From contig NC_089587.1 of assembly GCF_019320115.1 (NCBI RefSeq), positions 85,360,384 through 85,424,383 on the forward strand: a stretch of 64,000 nucleotides of DNA, in the 5' to 3' direction. Positions 10,101 to 20,927 of the stretch are shown piece after piece. Under the pieces are notes generated by a model. It was not told the origin of the DNA and ran no database searches. It was given only the letters and a program-made list of their open reading frames with translations. This stretch comes from Miscanthus floridulus. Taxonomy: Eukaryota > Streptophyta > Magnoliopsida > Poales > Poaceae. The position numbers were made by a program, and so were the translations under genes. The number at the start of each line of letters is the position of its first letter. Within the stretch, counting starts at the first letter, position 1.

Positions 10101-10574
10101 TGTCGACAGAATATCGTCAGTAGTCCTCCGAGGGGTGTCCCACGAAGGTAGATTGACTGGCAGAGAAGCGTGAGATCAAGAACAAGAAGGCAACAGAGAC
10201 ACACGAGTTAGACTGGTTTAGGCCGTCAATATGACGTAATACCCTACTTCTATGGTCTGTTAGTTTGTATTAGCTATCGTATGATATTGTGTGAGTTTAG
10301 AGGGGGTCCCTGCCCGCCTTATATAGTCCGAGGAGCAGGATTACAAGTCGGTTAGATCTGAGAGATAACCGAAAAGTAATAACTGATTACAGGAATCTTG
10401 GGATCTTACGTATCCTAACAGATCTCATAGTATCTTCAGGATATCTTCCCGGTGTCTTGTGGGTGGCACCAAGCAGAGTCGTGCCCTGCAAGGCTTCGTC
10501 TTGTGGGCTGGGCCGCCCCTGGGGGCGCAGCCCATGTGATCTGCCGTGGGTATCCGGGGTCGTACCCCCCCACA
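10101..10574 (-). repeat. LTR (474 bp) of truncated Gypsy-like element
   Basis: Termini on the plus strand are TGTCGACAGA at 10101 and ACCCCCCCACA at 10574, giving the expected TGT...ACA ends. A TATA box (minus GACTATATAAGGCGGGC) lies at about 10313-10326. Confidence 0.7.
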
Positions 10575-10707
10575 CGGTGGTAGGGGCGGTCGGGCCAGGT
10601 CAGGGTGGGGGAGTCTCGCCGGAGTTGGAGAAGATGGCGGCGGGCGAGCTCACCGAAGTTGGAGAAGATGGCGACGGTGAGGGGGGAGGGGAAGAGGGAG
10701 GCTGCTG

Positions 10708-10740
10708 CGGGCGCTAGGGTCTAACGAACCCTAGCGCCCG
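10708..10740. repeat. Perfect 13-bp stem inverted repeat in GC-rich sequence
   Basis: CGGGCGCTAGGGT (10708-10720) and ACCCTAGCGCCCG (10728-10740) are exact reverse complements with a 7-base loop. It lies in GC-rich sequence (10575-10850) of unknown origin. Confidence 0.8.
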
Positions 10741-11379
10741 TGGTGGGGAGGTGGTCAGCGGCAGGGGCGAGGATGAGTAGGAACGGCGGCAGGCTTGGAG
10801 GAGGAAGAAGAACAGTGTGAAGAAAAAAAATCCGAGTGTGGGCTGGGAGGGAAACACATGGATGGCAGATAGCTAAACACAGATGGCTAAACACAGATGG
10901 CCAGGAGGGAGCAATAACTTTGATTACAAATCTAATGATATCAAATTTATACTGCAAGAGCTAAAGTTGCTGAGTAAATTATTGATCAAAGATGGTACAG
11001 TTTGAATCTTGGACCATAGGGAGTATATAGTATATATATAATATATCCAGGACCATGCGACCGGACCACAGCAGCAGAAGAACTGAAGAATGGAACGGAC
11101 GGTGCTCAGGCTCATCCTCAGCAGCCAGCAGCAGCTTAAAAGGAAATCAGAAAAAGGAAGGAGAGGAGCAGCAGTAATAAACTAGGACTGGTGCTGTACC
11201 TGTGCCAATCGGCATGCAGATCTAGTAGCTACATAAATACAGGTACTTGGATTGGATTTGAGCAACCACGCCCGGCCGGCCGGGCTACTTTTAGCAACCT
11301 TCCTGTTAGGGCGCGCGTGAACCGGCACATCGGGCGTGCATGCAAGGGCTCCGGATTTTGTTACAGCGAGCCTCTGTAA

Positions 11380-11641
11380 ATCTCACTTTCAAATAATCAT
11401 TTAGAGAGTCATGCGCATAAAAATTGTTTTTTATATCTTTTCACTCCTCAACGGTGTTTCTATATCTTGTGTTCAGTTTAGAGAGCTATTCTCATCGTTC
11501 ATTTTTGACTACCGAAAAATTCAAAATAAAAGATAGCTATATTTGATAACCATTTAGAAAAGCTGTTGGAGGGTTGTTTTTCATCAAAATCTCTATTCCT
11601 AGCATTTAGAAAAGATATAGAGAGTCTCTTGAAGATGCTCT
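11380..11641. mobile_element. Probable MITE remnant (GAAGATGCTCTTA end)
   Basis: An AT-rich block with several near-repeats of CATTTAGAAAAG and TATATCTTTT, ending in TTGAAGATGCTCTTA. That ending is the reverse complement of the AAGAGCATCTTCAGCAG start seen at 26867, a terminal type common in grass MITEs. The left end is not clear. Confidence 0.35.
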
Positions 11642-11754
11642 TAGTCAATCAACAGAGCACTTGGTTTCTTTTCCTTTTTTAAAAAAAAGAGATAATGTTC
11701 TTTAATTTAGTATGGGAAAAGAAAATTGACACCTGGTTGATGAACGATGATTGA

Positions 11755-11893
11755 GCCTGTTCGGCAAGACTGAAAAGTATTGTTTTGGCTGATTATTATG
11801 AGAAAAAAATACTATTATATCAGGACATTAATAATATTTTTGTGAGGTGGCTGGCCAGCCGGCAACCGGCCAGCCAGCCAGCCGAACACGGCC
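11755..11893. mobile_element. MITE-like element, GCCTGTTCGGC ends
   Basis: Starts GAGCCTGTTCGGCAAG and ends GCCGAACACGGCC, imperfect inverted ends. The body carries the TACTATTATAT / TGGCTGATTATTATGAG style shared by 12060-12197, 12968-13095 and 18791-18900. Non-coding. Confidence 0.5.
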
Positions 11894-12059
11894 GATGGCA
11901 AGACCACCATACATGGAAATATGGATATTTACCACCACCCGTGGAGCTCAAAGCTCGTCCTTTGTAAGGGACGGAATAATGGTGGAGTGAAGGGACTAGC
12001 AGCGATGTGAAACAACCTTGTATGATTGAATGGAACCGGACGAACCCCGTCCATTATTC

Positions 12060-12197
12060 GTCCGGTTCGTTTGGCTAGTTTGGTTTATAAGTCATGGCTG
12101 AAGGTACTGTTGACTAGTTTGGTGTAAAAGAAAAATATTATTCGTTGACTGATAAGCCAAGACTTATAAGCCAAATACAACCAAGCAAACAGGCTCA
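12060..12197. mobile_element. MITE-like element with TTATAAGCC inverted structure
   Basis: Begins CCGGTTCGTTTGGCTAG and ends CCAAGCAAACAGG; the inner parts (TTTATAAGTCATGGCTGA and ACTTATAAGCCAAA) are also complementary. This is a very common small non-autonomous DNA element type in grasses, possibly hAT-like. Confidence 0.55.
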
Positions 12198-12309
12198 TTG
12201 GATAGAGCATGCATTTTTTAGAGGCGTTGTTTGAAAGTTCAAAACAAAGAAACAGTTACTAGCTTTGCAGTAACTAATTAATTAATAATAAATAAAACTA
12301 AGATGTTCG

Positions 12310-12425
12310 ACCGATGATTTCTGTAGCTGATAAGCCGACTGAAATTGATTTATTGTGAGAGAAAAATATTGTTTCATGATAAGTCACGAGAGAAAAATAT
12401 TGTTCCAGTAAGCTCTGTTTTTCTT
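12310..12425. mobile_element. Degraded MITE of the GATAAGCC family
   Basis: Contains CTGATAAGCCGACTG and two copies of GAGAGAAAAATATTGTT, matching the body of the neighbouring elements. No clean terminal repeats remain. Confidence 0.4.
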
Positions 12426-12429
12426 TGTC

Positions 12430-12967
12430 AGACACTCAGGCTACTGTTGCGACATAAACATAACCGGTCGATCGATTCGAGAGAGCATGTGACCGATGAA
12501 CAGAAGCCGTAGTAGAACCCCACCATTAGCAGCAGCAGGCAGCAGCTGTCATGGCTTGCAGATGCAGCTGACAGAAAGTGCAGCAATTGCCACCCTTAGA
12601 TGGCACAAGGACGGCGATCGCCATTATTTTTGCCCCGGCCGGCCGGGGACCGGATTTTATCAGTGCTTTACACAGTCCGCTGCATGCATAGCCTTCCGTG
12701 GATCCACCGGTGGATACATAGATGCTCGGTCAGTATCAGTATCGTGCCTGCACGGGCCATGTGCACACTGTTTTTACTTCTTCGATTCCATCACGAATAT
12801 CAAATCGATGTGTAAATATATGTTAAACGTACTTCTAATGTATTGCTCCCTCTAATTCATAATCCATTCATGTTACTTTGGATGAAGTTGAAGTTCATAT
12901 TTTTTTTAACTAAAGGATGTATAAGGTTTTAGAGTTACACGTACATCTACAACTTCGACTATCAAGA
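12430..12967. other. Unassigned intergenic sequence
   Basis: Contains mixed-composition sequence, including the restriction-like palindrome CCGGCCGGCCGG near 12638. A 119-codon open frame from 12496 on the plus strand has no recognisable domain. I see nothing else in it. Confidence 0.4.
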
Positions 12968-13095
12968 ATCTTTAAAATATTTAGCTTTCGCTGAAAAGCC
13001 AGGCTGGAAAGTACTATTCGTTGATTTGCTGTAAGAGAAAAACATTGTACCATGGCTGATAAGTCAAGCTGATACGTTCAAACGAACAGGTTTGG
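12968..13095. mobile_element. MITE-like element of the GATAAGTC/GAACAGG family
   Basis: AGCTTTCGCTGAAAAGCCAGG at the left and TCAAACGAACAGGTTTGG at the right, with GTAAGAGAAAAACATTGTACC in the centre. Same family style as 12060-12197. Confidence 0.5.
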
Positions 13096-13549
13096 ACACA
13101 TAAATTAAAGAAAAGTGAAAAGGTGTAGTACACAAAAATCAAGGAGGGAGATAGAGAGAAATAGAGATATAGATGTATTGGGGGGAAAATGCATTAGTAG
13201 AAGAGAAAATTGCATTGGAAAATAAGGGTGTCAAGTATTTCAAAATAAAATTCAAATTCTATAAGGTCAAATATTTTATGACGGAGGAAGTAGTTATCAT
13301 TTGCAAACGGTTAGATCCGAAAACTAGAGGACACTTTGGCCCGCCCTCCCATTGCATATTTCTTTCCTTTCTAGCTCGCTTGATGATGAGATGTTTGAAA
13401 GCTGATTTTTTTTCTACTTGAAAAAGACACTAGGCTCCATTCTATTATTAACCAAACCATGCATGGACGTGTGTTCCGTTTCTACGTGAAGAATGTGTAA
13501 CAATAATTGATGTCGATAAGACACTAAGCATCATCATCGTTGAGGGTGA

Positions 13550-13780
13550 GGGCGCGTTTAGATCCAAATTTTTTTGGGTTTTGGCTACTGTAGCACTTTC
13601 GTTTGTATTTGGTAATTAGTGTCTAATTATAGACTAATTAGGTTCGAAAGTTTCGTTTCGTGATTTCTCATCCAACTGTGCAATTAATTTTTTTCGTCTA
13701 TATTTAGTACTCCATGCATGTGCCATAAGATTCAATGTGACGGGTACTGCATAAATTTTTTTTGGAAACTAAACAGGCTC
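13550..13780 (+). mobile_element. Tourist-like MITE, GGGCGCGTTTAGATCC family (copy 1)
   Basis: Inverted ends GGGCGCGTTTAGATCC and GGAAACTAAACAGGCTC. Internal landmarks are GTATTTGGTAATTAGTG, ACTAATTAGGTTCGAAAG, GTACTCCATGCATGTGCC. Flanking TGA trinucleotides are compatible with a 3-bp PIF/Harbinger target duplication. The same element recurs in both orientations at 18921, 19508, 20391, 22394 and 26416. Confidence 0.75.
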
Positions 13781-13879
13781 TGAGTTTTATAGACGTTACT
13801 GTGTCCTGTCCGGAATCTCCGGATGGATCCAGCAACAGTGAGTATACAGTGAGCTATTTTTTCAAACTCGACGCCCCAA

Positions 13880-15250
13880 ATTAAATGCAGCGACGAAAAA
13901 TCGCGCGCGCGGGAACAAATTACAGCTGCGAGTCGATCGGGAGATCCGGCCGTGGGCTAGGCCTAGGAGGACCTCCAGCTCCAGCGCGGGACGGAACTCC
14001 TGTTGCTGATGGCCTACGGGAGGCCGGACCGCGCGTACGCGTGCGTGGCGTGGGCCGGCCGGCCAGCCGGGGCAGCAGGCGGTGGCCGGGCCGGCACACG
14101 GCGTACGAGGTCATCTGCATGCATGCCTCCGGTTCCGTGCAGCTGGCAGGCCGATAGATCGAGGACGACGACGAGGTCACCGTCACGAGCCGGGCCGGGA
14201 TGCCTCACCGCGCGCCTGCCATGCCTGCCTGGCTGCACGGGCAAGGCACGACCGGGCAGGCGACGCACGCACTAGTCGCATCGCATCGATGTTGCATTGC
14301 AAGCTGCAGGGTGCAGGCAGCCCTGACCGGCCGGCCGGACGACGGACCCTCGGCGCTGGGGCCGACGTTCCCCGTCGCCGCGTGTCCGCCGCCGGCCGGC
14401 GCCCGTGCCGTGCCGTGCCGTCATTAGGTAGGTAGCGTGCGCGCGCCAAAAGCTGTCCGCCCGCCCTCTGCCCCCTGCGCGCAGTCCATTCTCGTCAGTC
14501 GTTTTATTTACCCCACAGTAAAAACCCCACACGGCCGCACCGTACATACTCCAGCACGTACGTGCATACGTACAGCTGGGGATCCATGACGAACAGTGCT
14601 CACTCTGGCCGGAGCGGTTCCGTCCGTCCGTCCGAGGCGAAACGATAGGGCGGCGGAGGGCCGGGGCCCAAACGCGACAGAACCCGCCTGGGTCACTGTT
14701 CACGGGCCCTTCAGGGGGGGCCTGCTGCTCCTGCGGCGCGTGCATGGGCTGGCTGCCCGATCCCATGAGGGCCCAGCTAGCGGCGCGACGGCCCCCGACG
14801 AGGGCCCGCCGTCCCGGGCGTCGTCGTCGTCTTCCTCTTCCTCTGCTCGTCATGCTCGCTCGCCAAAAGGATCGGAATCGTAGGCCGTGCGCGTCGCGTC
14901 GCGCGGCCTTTCCTAGCTGCGTTGCGTACGCCGATTGGACGTCACCAGCATGCATGCAAAAGGAGATTTTGTTCCCCGGTCGCTAGATCTCCTCCTCGTC
15001 GTCAGTAGGGGAACCGAAGGGCAGGGCACGGCCGCCTGCGACAAAAAGGAAAGGCGATCGAGCTCTCGCTACTCGCAACTCGCTTCGGCCGGCCCCTCGC
15101 GTGCGGGCACCGGCACGGGCACTGCCGAAGCGGAAGCCCCGCCGTGCCTCCAGGCTCCAGCCAGCTCCCCGTCCGTTGGAACTCCATCGCCTGCGTGGCT
15201 GCGTCACTGCATCAGCATGTATGGGATCAGGGTCAAGGTCTCGATCAGGG
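13880..15250. other. GC-rich, CpG-rich block without a recognisable gene
   Basis: High GC creates long open frames in nearly all six frames, overlapping each other. None shows a known domain, consistent codon pattern or splice structure. The block contains many CCGGCCGG clusters. It could be the remains of a gene 5' region or a GC-rich transposon interior. Confidence 0.4.
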
Positions 15251-15253
15251 ACG

Positions 15254-15370
15254 ATGGCGTACGACGACGATGGTGAATTTGATGACGACGACCTGCTGCG
15301 TGCTTCCCACATCTGGGATGATGACGACCTGCCTGCACCCTGCACTGATATGTATGGCACCTATGCATGA
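15254..15370 (+). CDS. Possible 38-residue acidic peptide ORF
   Basis: ATG at 15254 to TGA at 15370 encodes MAYDDDGEFDDDDLLRAS followed by a second acidic run (WDDDDLP) and a short C-terminal tail. I do not recognise the family. The reason for listing it is its repeated Asp runs separated by a hydrophobic patch and the change of base composition at its boundaries. It may be an exon fragment of a larger acidic protein, or chance: the opposite strand is open too (14983-15360). Confidence 0.2.
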   Translation: MAYDDDGEFDDDDLLRASHIWDDDDLPAPCTDMYGTYA

Positions 15371-15989
15371 ATGCATGTAGGCCCCATCGGTTTTGGCTGA
15401 ATCTGAGCAAAATTTGCTGAAAATGCTTTTGTCAGCCTCCCTCAACCTCAAGGTTCGTCCAAGCGATTTTCTGTTTTATTCGGCCCATGTACACTCCGCG
15501 GTCCGCGCCAACGAGGGGCCAGCAGCTAGATGGGCCAGCCCAGGCCGAGGCCGATCAGCCGATGCGTGTCCTTTCCCAACCTTTTTTGGGCCTAATTACA
15601 TGCCCACGAAAAGTGCAAGCGGCGTTTCTCGTTGGGCCCTCGCTTAACATGGCCCACGCTCCCAGCCGTGGTCGCAAATTCAGGCCTACTTCAACGAGAC
15701 CCAAGTCGAACTCGTACAGAGATACATATAACGCAAACGCAAAGTCTAACGCAAACGAAAATGGACACCGTTCAAAATTTATAGCAATTCAAAGAAAATC
15801 TTTTTTTTTGTGGCTTTGTGTCAGCATGACATCAGGATAGCATGGCTGGTCGGGAGCATGCACTGCCACCATGTGGAAAGTGGGTCACGTGTGCAGGCTG
15901 AATCGCTAGCGCAGGGGAGGGGTCGTCGTTAGATTGATTAGGGTTTGGCCATTTCGGTACCAAGAATGACAGTTGATTTACGCTAGCTT

Positions 15990-16721
15990 ATTATTAAGTT
16001 TGTTTGAAGTTAAGTTTCATTTGGTTTTGGCCATTCATAAAATAAAAAATTGCGGGTAGTTTCAGTGCTTGGATAGCCGTCCGCGCTAGCCCAAGGACCG
16101 CCTCCGACGATAATTCTTATATGTTCATCCACTCGTGCTCGCCCCCAACCATTAAAAAAACTCACCTCACAAAGTGCCGCTGCACGCCCGCGCCGCCTCG
16201 GCGACCACATTCTCCACCGCGCCTCCCTCTCCACCGCCCCTCCGCTCCGCTAGCCAGCATCTCCTCCACGCCAGAGCGCAGCAGCCCATCTTCCTCCCTC
16301 TCCACCGCGCCTCTCGCACACCGCGGCCTTCTAGAGTACGTGGACCCACCGTGGCCTTCTCCACCGGACTTGCCGCATGCTTCTCCACCAGAGCAGCGAG
16401 CTCTACACCGATGAACTCCACGCACCGACGAGCCTCCATTCCCAAACAGCAAGGAGATATTATGCTGAAAGTGTGTGTTGCAAATATATGTTTCAAGTGT
16501 TTCAGATGTTTTAGAGGTACGTTGTAAGTGTTTTATATCGGTGTTGCAAAAATAGATCAAGATGCTGCACATGTTGCAATGGCTATGCACGTATGTTTCA
16601 AATGTATGTTTCAACTGTTTCAAACATATGTTGCAATTGTTTCATCTAGATATTGCAAAAATAGATCTGGATGTTGCACATATACGCATGGTTGCAAGCT
16701 TATGTTTTTAAGTGTTTTTAG
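15990..16721. repeat. Dispersed repeat, left part of a DNA split by the CACTA element
   Basis: A GC-rich, CCGCGCCTCC-type section (16170-16430) leads into a stretch made of variants of GTATGTTTCAAGTGTTTCA, TGCAATTGTTTCATCT and GATGTTGCACATG, from about 16460 to 16721. The same wording resumes at 18311-18480 after the CACTA insertion. This is a repeat style common in grass genomes, with unclear superfamily. Confidence 0.6.
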
Positions 16722-18310
16722 CACTACTACACAAACTTTACTGGAGGCGGACGTTTTCGGTTTTCCGCGGCGGGCAAAGCCGTCCGCCGCGGCCTAGAGG
16801 CCACGGTAAATCGTGGCTTAACCGTGGCGGGCGGCTTTGCCCGCCGCGGTTAATCTATTTACCGCGGCGGGCGGTGTAACGTGCCCGCCGCGGTAAATAT
16901 ACTTTTACCACGGCGGGCACGTTAGGATGCCCGCTGCGGTTAATCATTTAAAAAAAACAGGAGCCTACCGGCAAGCCCGTTCTCGAGCCCACCAGCGATG
17001 GATCTAGGCTTCCCACGACCGCCACCACCTCGCCAGTCGCTCGCAGGGGACCACGCCGACGCCTCCTCGTGGATCCCCGTGCCTCCTCGTGGATCCCGCC
17101 GCGCCGACGCGTCCTCGCCTGCCGTGGTGGAGGTCCCAGCATCGTGGCCGTGGTGGAGATCCACTGCCGGATCCGGTCGCTCCACCGCCAGATCCACGGA
17201 GGAGGAGGGTGCAGCCGCCAGATCCGTGGGGGAGGAGGTCGCCGCCGCCGGATCCGTGGAGGAAGAGGTCGCCGTCGCCGGATCTGGAGAGAGGAAGAGG
17301 GAGGAGTGAGGGAGATGGAGAGGAAGAGGGAGAGAGGGAGATGAACTCACTGGATTTGAAACCCTAGCCCCGTGCCATCGTCGTTCATGGAGGATCCGTG
17401 GGGGAGGAGGAGGAACCCTAGCGCATGGGGAAGAGCCACTCGGGGAAGAGGAGGCAGCAAGCGCACGTGCTGGGGCACCGGAGGGGAGGGAGGAGCACAC
17501 GGCAGCGTCACGGACGAGGCACCGCCGAGCTGACGGAGCACCGGGGGAGGTCGTGCGCGGAGTAGGGAAGGACGGCGCAGGGGAGGGTGGCCAAGGCCGC
17601 GCACCGAGCGGACGAGCGGAGCCAGACGCCGGGTGGGGCCAGGGGCGCAGCAGGTCACGGTCGGAAGCCGGGGCTCGCACGAAGGCCGGGCGAGGCAGCC
17701 CCGGACGCTGCGGGCTTGAGCATGTGGGGCGCGGACGCTGCTTGCGAGAGGGGCGCCGATGCGGCTTGGGAAAGCGACGGGAGCGAGAGGGTCCGAGCTG
17801 GGAGAGAAGTCATTTTCCCTTTTTTTTAAGGAAACCGTCGGCCGCCAGATCTGGGCTGAATCCGGTCGTCGTCCACATTTTAGGTGGCGGGCATTTTAGG
17901 ACGCCCGCCACGGTAAATCGATTTACCGTGGCGGACGTCTTAAGATGTCCGCCGCAAAAAATAGGGTATTTTCCGTGGCGGACATCTTAAGACGTCCGCC
18001 ACGGTAAATCGATTTACCATGGTGGACGCGTTAAGATGTCCGCAGCGGTAAATGTGGATTTACCGCAGCGGGCAAATAAGGTTGCCCGCTGCAGTAAATC
18101 GATTTACCGTGGCGGACACGTTAAGATGTCCGCTGCGGTAAATGGGGATTTACCGCAGCGGGCAAATAAGGTTGCCCGCTGCAGTAAATCATTTACCGCA
18201 GCGGGCGTCTCAGTGGCCGGCCGGACACCGAATTACCGTGGCGGGCAAAAACAGTGCCCACCACGGAGGCCAATTATGCAACGCTGCGCAAGTTCATTTA
18301 TGTAGTAGTG
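16722..18310. mobile_element. Non-autonomous CACTA (En/Spm) transposon
   Basis: Begins CACTACTACACAAA at 16722 and ends TTTATGTAGTAGTG at 18310, giving the diagnostic CACTA inverted termini. Subterminal regions are dense arrays of TACCGCGGCGGGC / GCCCGCCGCGGTAAA units in both orientations (16750-16950 and 17880-18260), as expected for transposase-binding sites. Flanking trinucleotides are TAG and CAG, so the expected 3-bp duplication has one mismatch. The 1.59-kb length and the absence of TNPA/TNPD-like coding sequence mark it as non-autonomous. The interior (16960-17820) is GC-rich, with GCCGGATCCGTGGAGGAGG repeats, and could be captured host sequence. It is inserted in an older dispersed repeat. 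Confidence 0.9.
17880..18260. repeat. Right subterminal repeat array of the CACTA element
   Basis: Successive palindromic units such as GGCGGACATCTTAAGACGTCCGCC and CAGCGGGCAAATAAGGTTGCCCGCTG are joined by TAAATCGATTTACC. Two of the units are near-identical direct repeats about 110 bp apart (18040-18080 and 18135-18190). Confidence 0.85.
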
Positions 18311-18600
18311 CAGTTGCTTCAAACGTATGTTTTAATTGTTTCATCTGGATGTTGCATATATTTTGCAATGGCTACATACGTGGTTTTTGTGTGTTTCAGA
18401 CGTATGTTGCAAGCGTTTTATTTGGATGTTGCAAAAGTAGATCTGATGTTGCACATGTTGCAATGGCTATCCCCTCTGTTATGGGTGGAACCAGCTTACT
18501 TTTACAGGCTAGCTGAGAGTTATGGGTGAAACCAGATAATTTTACAGGCTGGGTGGGAGCTGCGTCCGGACACCTCTTGGGGCCGGACGTCCGGCCAGTA
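18311..18600. repeat. Dispersed repeat, right part of the DNA split by the CACTA element
   Basis: Resumes the GCTTCAAACGTATGTTTTAATTG / GATGTTGCAAAAGTAGATCTG wording interrupted at 16721. It ends in GC-rich CGTCCGGACACC...GGCCGGACGTCCGGCC near 18570-18600, which may be the terminus of the host element. Confidence 0.55.
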
Positions 18601-18790
18601 GCGTCTCCCTTGGAGAAGTCATGCCCTTGATAAGTCGAGATTTTAATGTCTTGAGGAAAGTTGTGGTAACAAGATAGGTCTTGCCCGTAATGTTGCTAGA
18701 GGAATGATGCTTTTGTGGTACATGAGTGTTTGTTTTGTGTCACCTCCTAACCAAACTAACTTTTCTCATGGCCAAATTTTAGGCACCAAA

Positions 18791-18899
18791 TTTGGCCCTG
18801 TTCGCTTAAACTCATCAGTCATGGTAAAGTGTTTTTCTCTTACACCAAATCAACGAATAGTATTTTTCAGCGTGGCTTTTCACCGAAACGAATAGGGCC
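18791..18899. mobile_element. MITE-like element, GGCCCTGTTCGCTT ends
   Basis: Begins GGCCCTGTTCGCTTAAAC and ends CGAAACGAATAGGGCC, imperfect inverted termini over about 15 bp. The centre holds CATGGTAAAGTGTTTTTCTC and AACGAATAGTATTTTTC. Same family style as 12060 and 12968. Confidence 0.6.
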
Positions 18900-18920
18900 T
18901 TTGTAGTGGATTTATACTCA

Positions 18921-19197
18921 GGCCCTGTTTAATTCCCAAAAAATTTTGCGCAGTACCCGTCACATCGAATCTTGCGGCACATGCATGGAGTACTAAATGT
19001 GTACCCGTCACATCGAATCTTGCGGCACATGCATGGAGTACTAAATGTAGACGAAAAAAACTAATTGCACAGTTAGGTGAGAAATCGCGAGACGAAACTT
19101 TCAAACCTAATTAGTCCATAATTAGACACTAATTGCCAAATACAAACAAATGAGCTACAGTACCCAAAACCAAAAAATTTTGGCTTCTAAACGCGGC
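18921..19197 (-). mobile_element. Tourist-like MITE (copy 2) with internal 48-bp duplication
   Basis: GGCCCTGTTTAATTCCC at the left and CTAAACGCGGCC at the right, flanked by TCA on both sides, fitting a 3-bp target duplication. It contains a perfect tandem duplication of 48 bp (18953-19000 and 19001-19048) not present in the other copies. Confidence 0.8.
18953..19048. repeat. Perfect 48-bp tandem duplication inside a MITE
   Basis: Two identical units starting GTACCCGTCACATCG and ending GTACTAAATGT. Identity suggests the duplication is recent relative to the MITE. Confidence 0.9.
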
Positions 19198-19507
19198 CTC
19201 AGTAAAACGTTGGCAATCCAAATTTTAGCATGTGACCAAATAATCGGTAAAATTTGTCAAACTAGCTTAAGTGATTATGCTCCGTAAAAAATTTGGTATT
19301 ATTTCTCACTTGTGGGAATGAAGCCAGATATTTTTTACATTTATTAAAAAAAAACACTTGAACAGTTGAGCACTTCTATTTTTTACACCGAGTGGAGCAG
19401 CCTAGTGTCCGGATCGAAACTTCCAGTTTGACAGAAAAAAAAAACTTGATAGAGGAAAAAGAAATATTCGCACAAAAAAAAACCATGCATCTTGTGTTCC
19501 TAAAGAA

Positions 19508-19755
19508 GCCCTTGTTTAGTTCTCCAAAAGTGTACTATATAAAAAAAGATTCTCCGTCACATCAAACTGGTGGTACATGCATGGAGTACTAAATGTAGAC
19601 GAAATCAAAAACTAATTGCACAGTTTGCTTTAACTTTGCGAGACGAATCTTTTAAACCTAATTAGTCAATATTTGGACAATAATTCATAAATACAAACGA
19701 AATACTACAGTAAAGAATCGTGTACTATGCAAATTTTGCCAAACTAAACGCGCCC
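19508..19755 (-). mobile_element. Tourist-like MITE (copy 3)
   Basis: CCCTTGTTTAGTTCTCC to CCAAACTAAACGCGCCC with the family landmarks GCATGGAGTACTAAATG and CCTAATTAGTCAATATTTGG. Confidence 0.7.
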
Positions 19756-20390
19756 GAAGAAACGTCTTGTGAAGGACAACTCAACGGATATGTACTAGCT
19801 AGTACAGTCAGTCTTTATTCGAAATGTTTTATTTTTTGGTGCAATTTTCGGACCTACAACCAGGCTACATTAGACTACGGAATAACACAGATGCTCAGCA
19901 TGAGCTATAATTACTCCTGCTCCTACCAATGCAGCGATTAAGAGTAGCTCCTTAAATCTTTGGTAGAGTGATCATAGTTGATTCTGGTTGGAAAAGAGGG
20001 TGGGAAGCATGTAAGAATTGATTCCGCAGTGATTTTGGTGATATTCGAACAGAGAGCAACTAGAAACAGGTTCCCATCCAAATCTGTGCCAAGTTTTGCT
20101 GTTTGGATGAGAAGAGTGATTCTTTCACCGATAATCTAATAAAACAAAACGCTGCCAAATGACAACTAAACAACCAATCTGCTAAAAAAAATGCTGCCAA
20201 ATGACACCTAAAGTCCTAAACAACCAATCTACTAAAAAATCACTGCCAAATGACCCATAATAAACAACTAAACAGAAGCTTCACAAAACAAAGGGTAAAT
20301 AGTTTATACGGAAATGCTTTTAATTGCAACGCAGACCACCGGTCACATCCATAGGTTGATGCTAACCAACGCAATATATAGCTATAATGA

Positions 20391-20699
20391 GGCCTTGTTT
20401 AAATATAGGGCTAAAGTTTAGGTTGTCGATATTACATGGGGTGTCACAACGGAGTGTTCGGATAGTAATAATAAAACAAATTACACAAGTTCTCAGTAAT
20501 CCGCGAGATAAATTTATTAAGCCTAATTAATCCATCATTAGCGCATATGTTACTGTAGCACCACGTTGTCAAATCATGGCCTAATTAGGCTTAAAAAATT
20601 CATCTTGCAAATTAGTCACAATCTATGCAATTAGTTATTTTTAGTCTATATTTAATACTCCGTGCACGTGTCAGAAACATCCGATGAGGGGAAAAGGCC
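20391..20699 (+). mobile_element. Tourist-like MITE (copy 4, divergent)
   Basis: Starts GGCCTTGTTTAAATAT and ends GGGGAAAAGGCC. Internal CCTAATTAATCCATCATTAG and TTTAATACTCCGTGCACGTG match the family core, though the copy is longer and more diverged. Confidence 0.6.
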
Positions 20700-20927
20700 T
20701 AACTAGCTTGTCATCCACCGACCAGCACGTAATGGCATGATCATGATCATGCTCCTGCTCCTGCTAGAGATGCATGGAACTACCAGTCTACCACTACCAC
20801 ACACTTGAAGATTGTATTTTTAACCTATGTAATTAACAGAGAAGGGTATAACAAAACCCCCAGTAATTAGTGAAAAAGAAGAAGTCAACTTCAACACTAG
20901 TACTACGTGGTAGCTGGGGGTAGATGC

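Larger units (their letters stand above)
9439..10574 (-). mobile_element. Truncated Gypsy-like element: LTR, primer site and start of ORF
   Basis: Reading leftwards: a 474-bp LTR (10574-10101), a primer-binding site and the first part of a coding region, which stops abruptly at the edge of the Copia-1 LTR (9438). The simplest reading is that Copia-1 inserted into this element and that the remainder lies left of the window. The GC-rich style and LTR start resemble short-LTR non-autonomous Gypsy elements of grasses, but I cannot name the family. Confidence 0.65.

Noticed and set aside
14272..14955. 227-codon minus-strand ORF and several overlapping ORFs in the GC-rich block
   Set aside because: Five or six frames are open at once and none has a domain or consistent codon pattern. 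This is expected from composition alone.
16940..17680. 246-codon ORF inside the CACTA element considered as transposase
   Set aside because: It is a Ser/Pro/Ala low-complexity translation of GGATCC-rich repeats, with no resemblance to CACTA transposase and no DDE-type motif.
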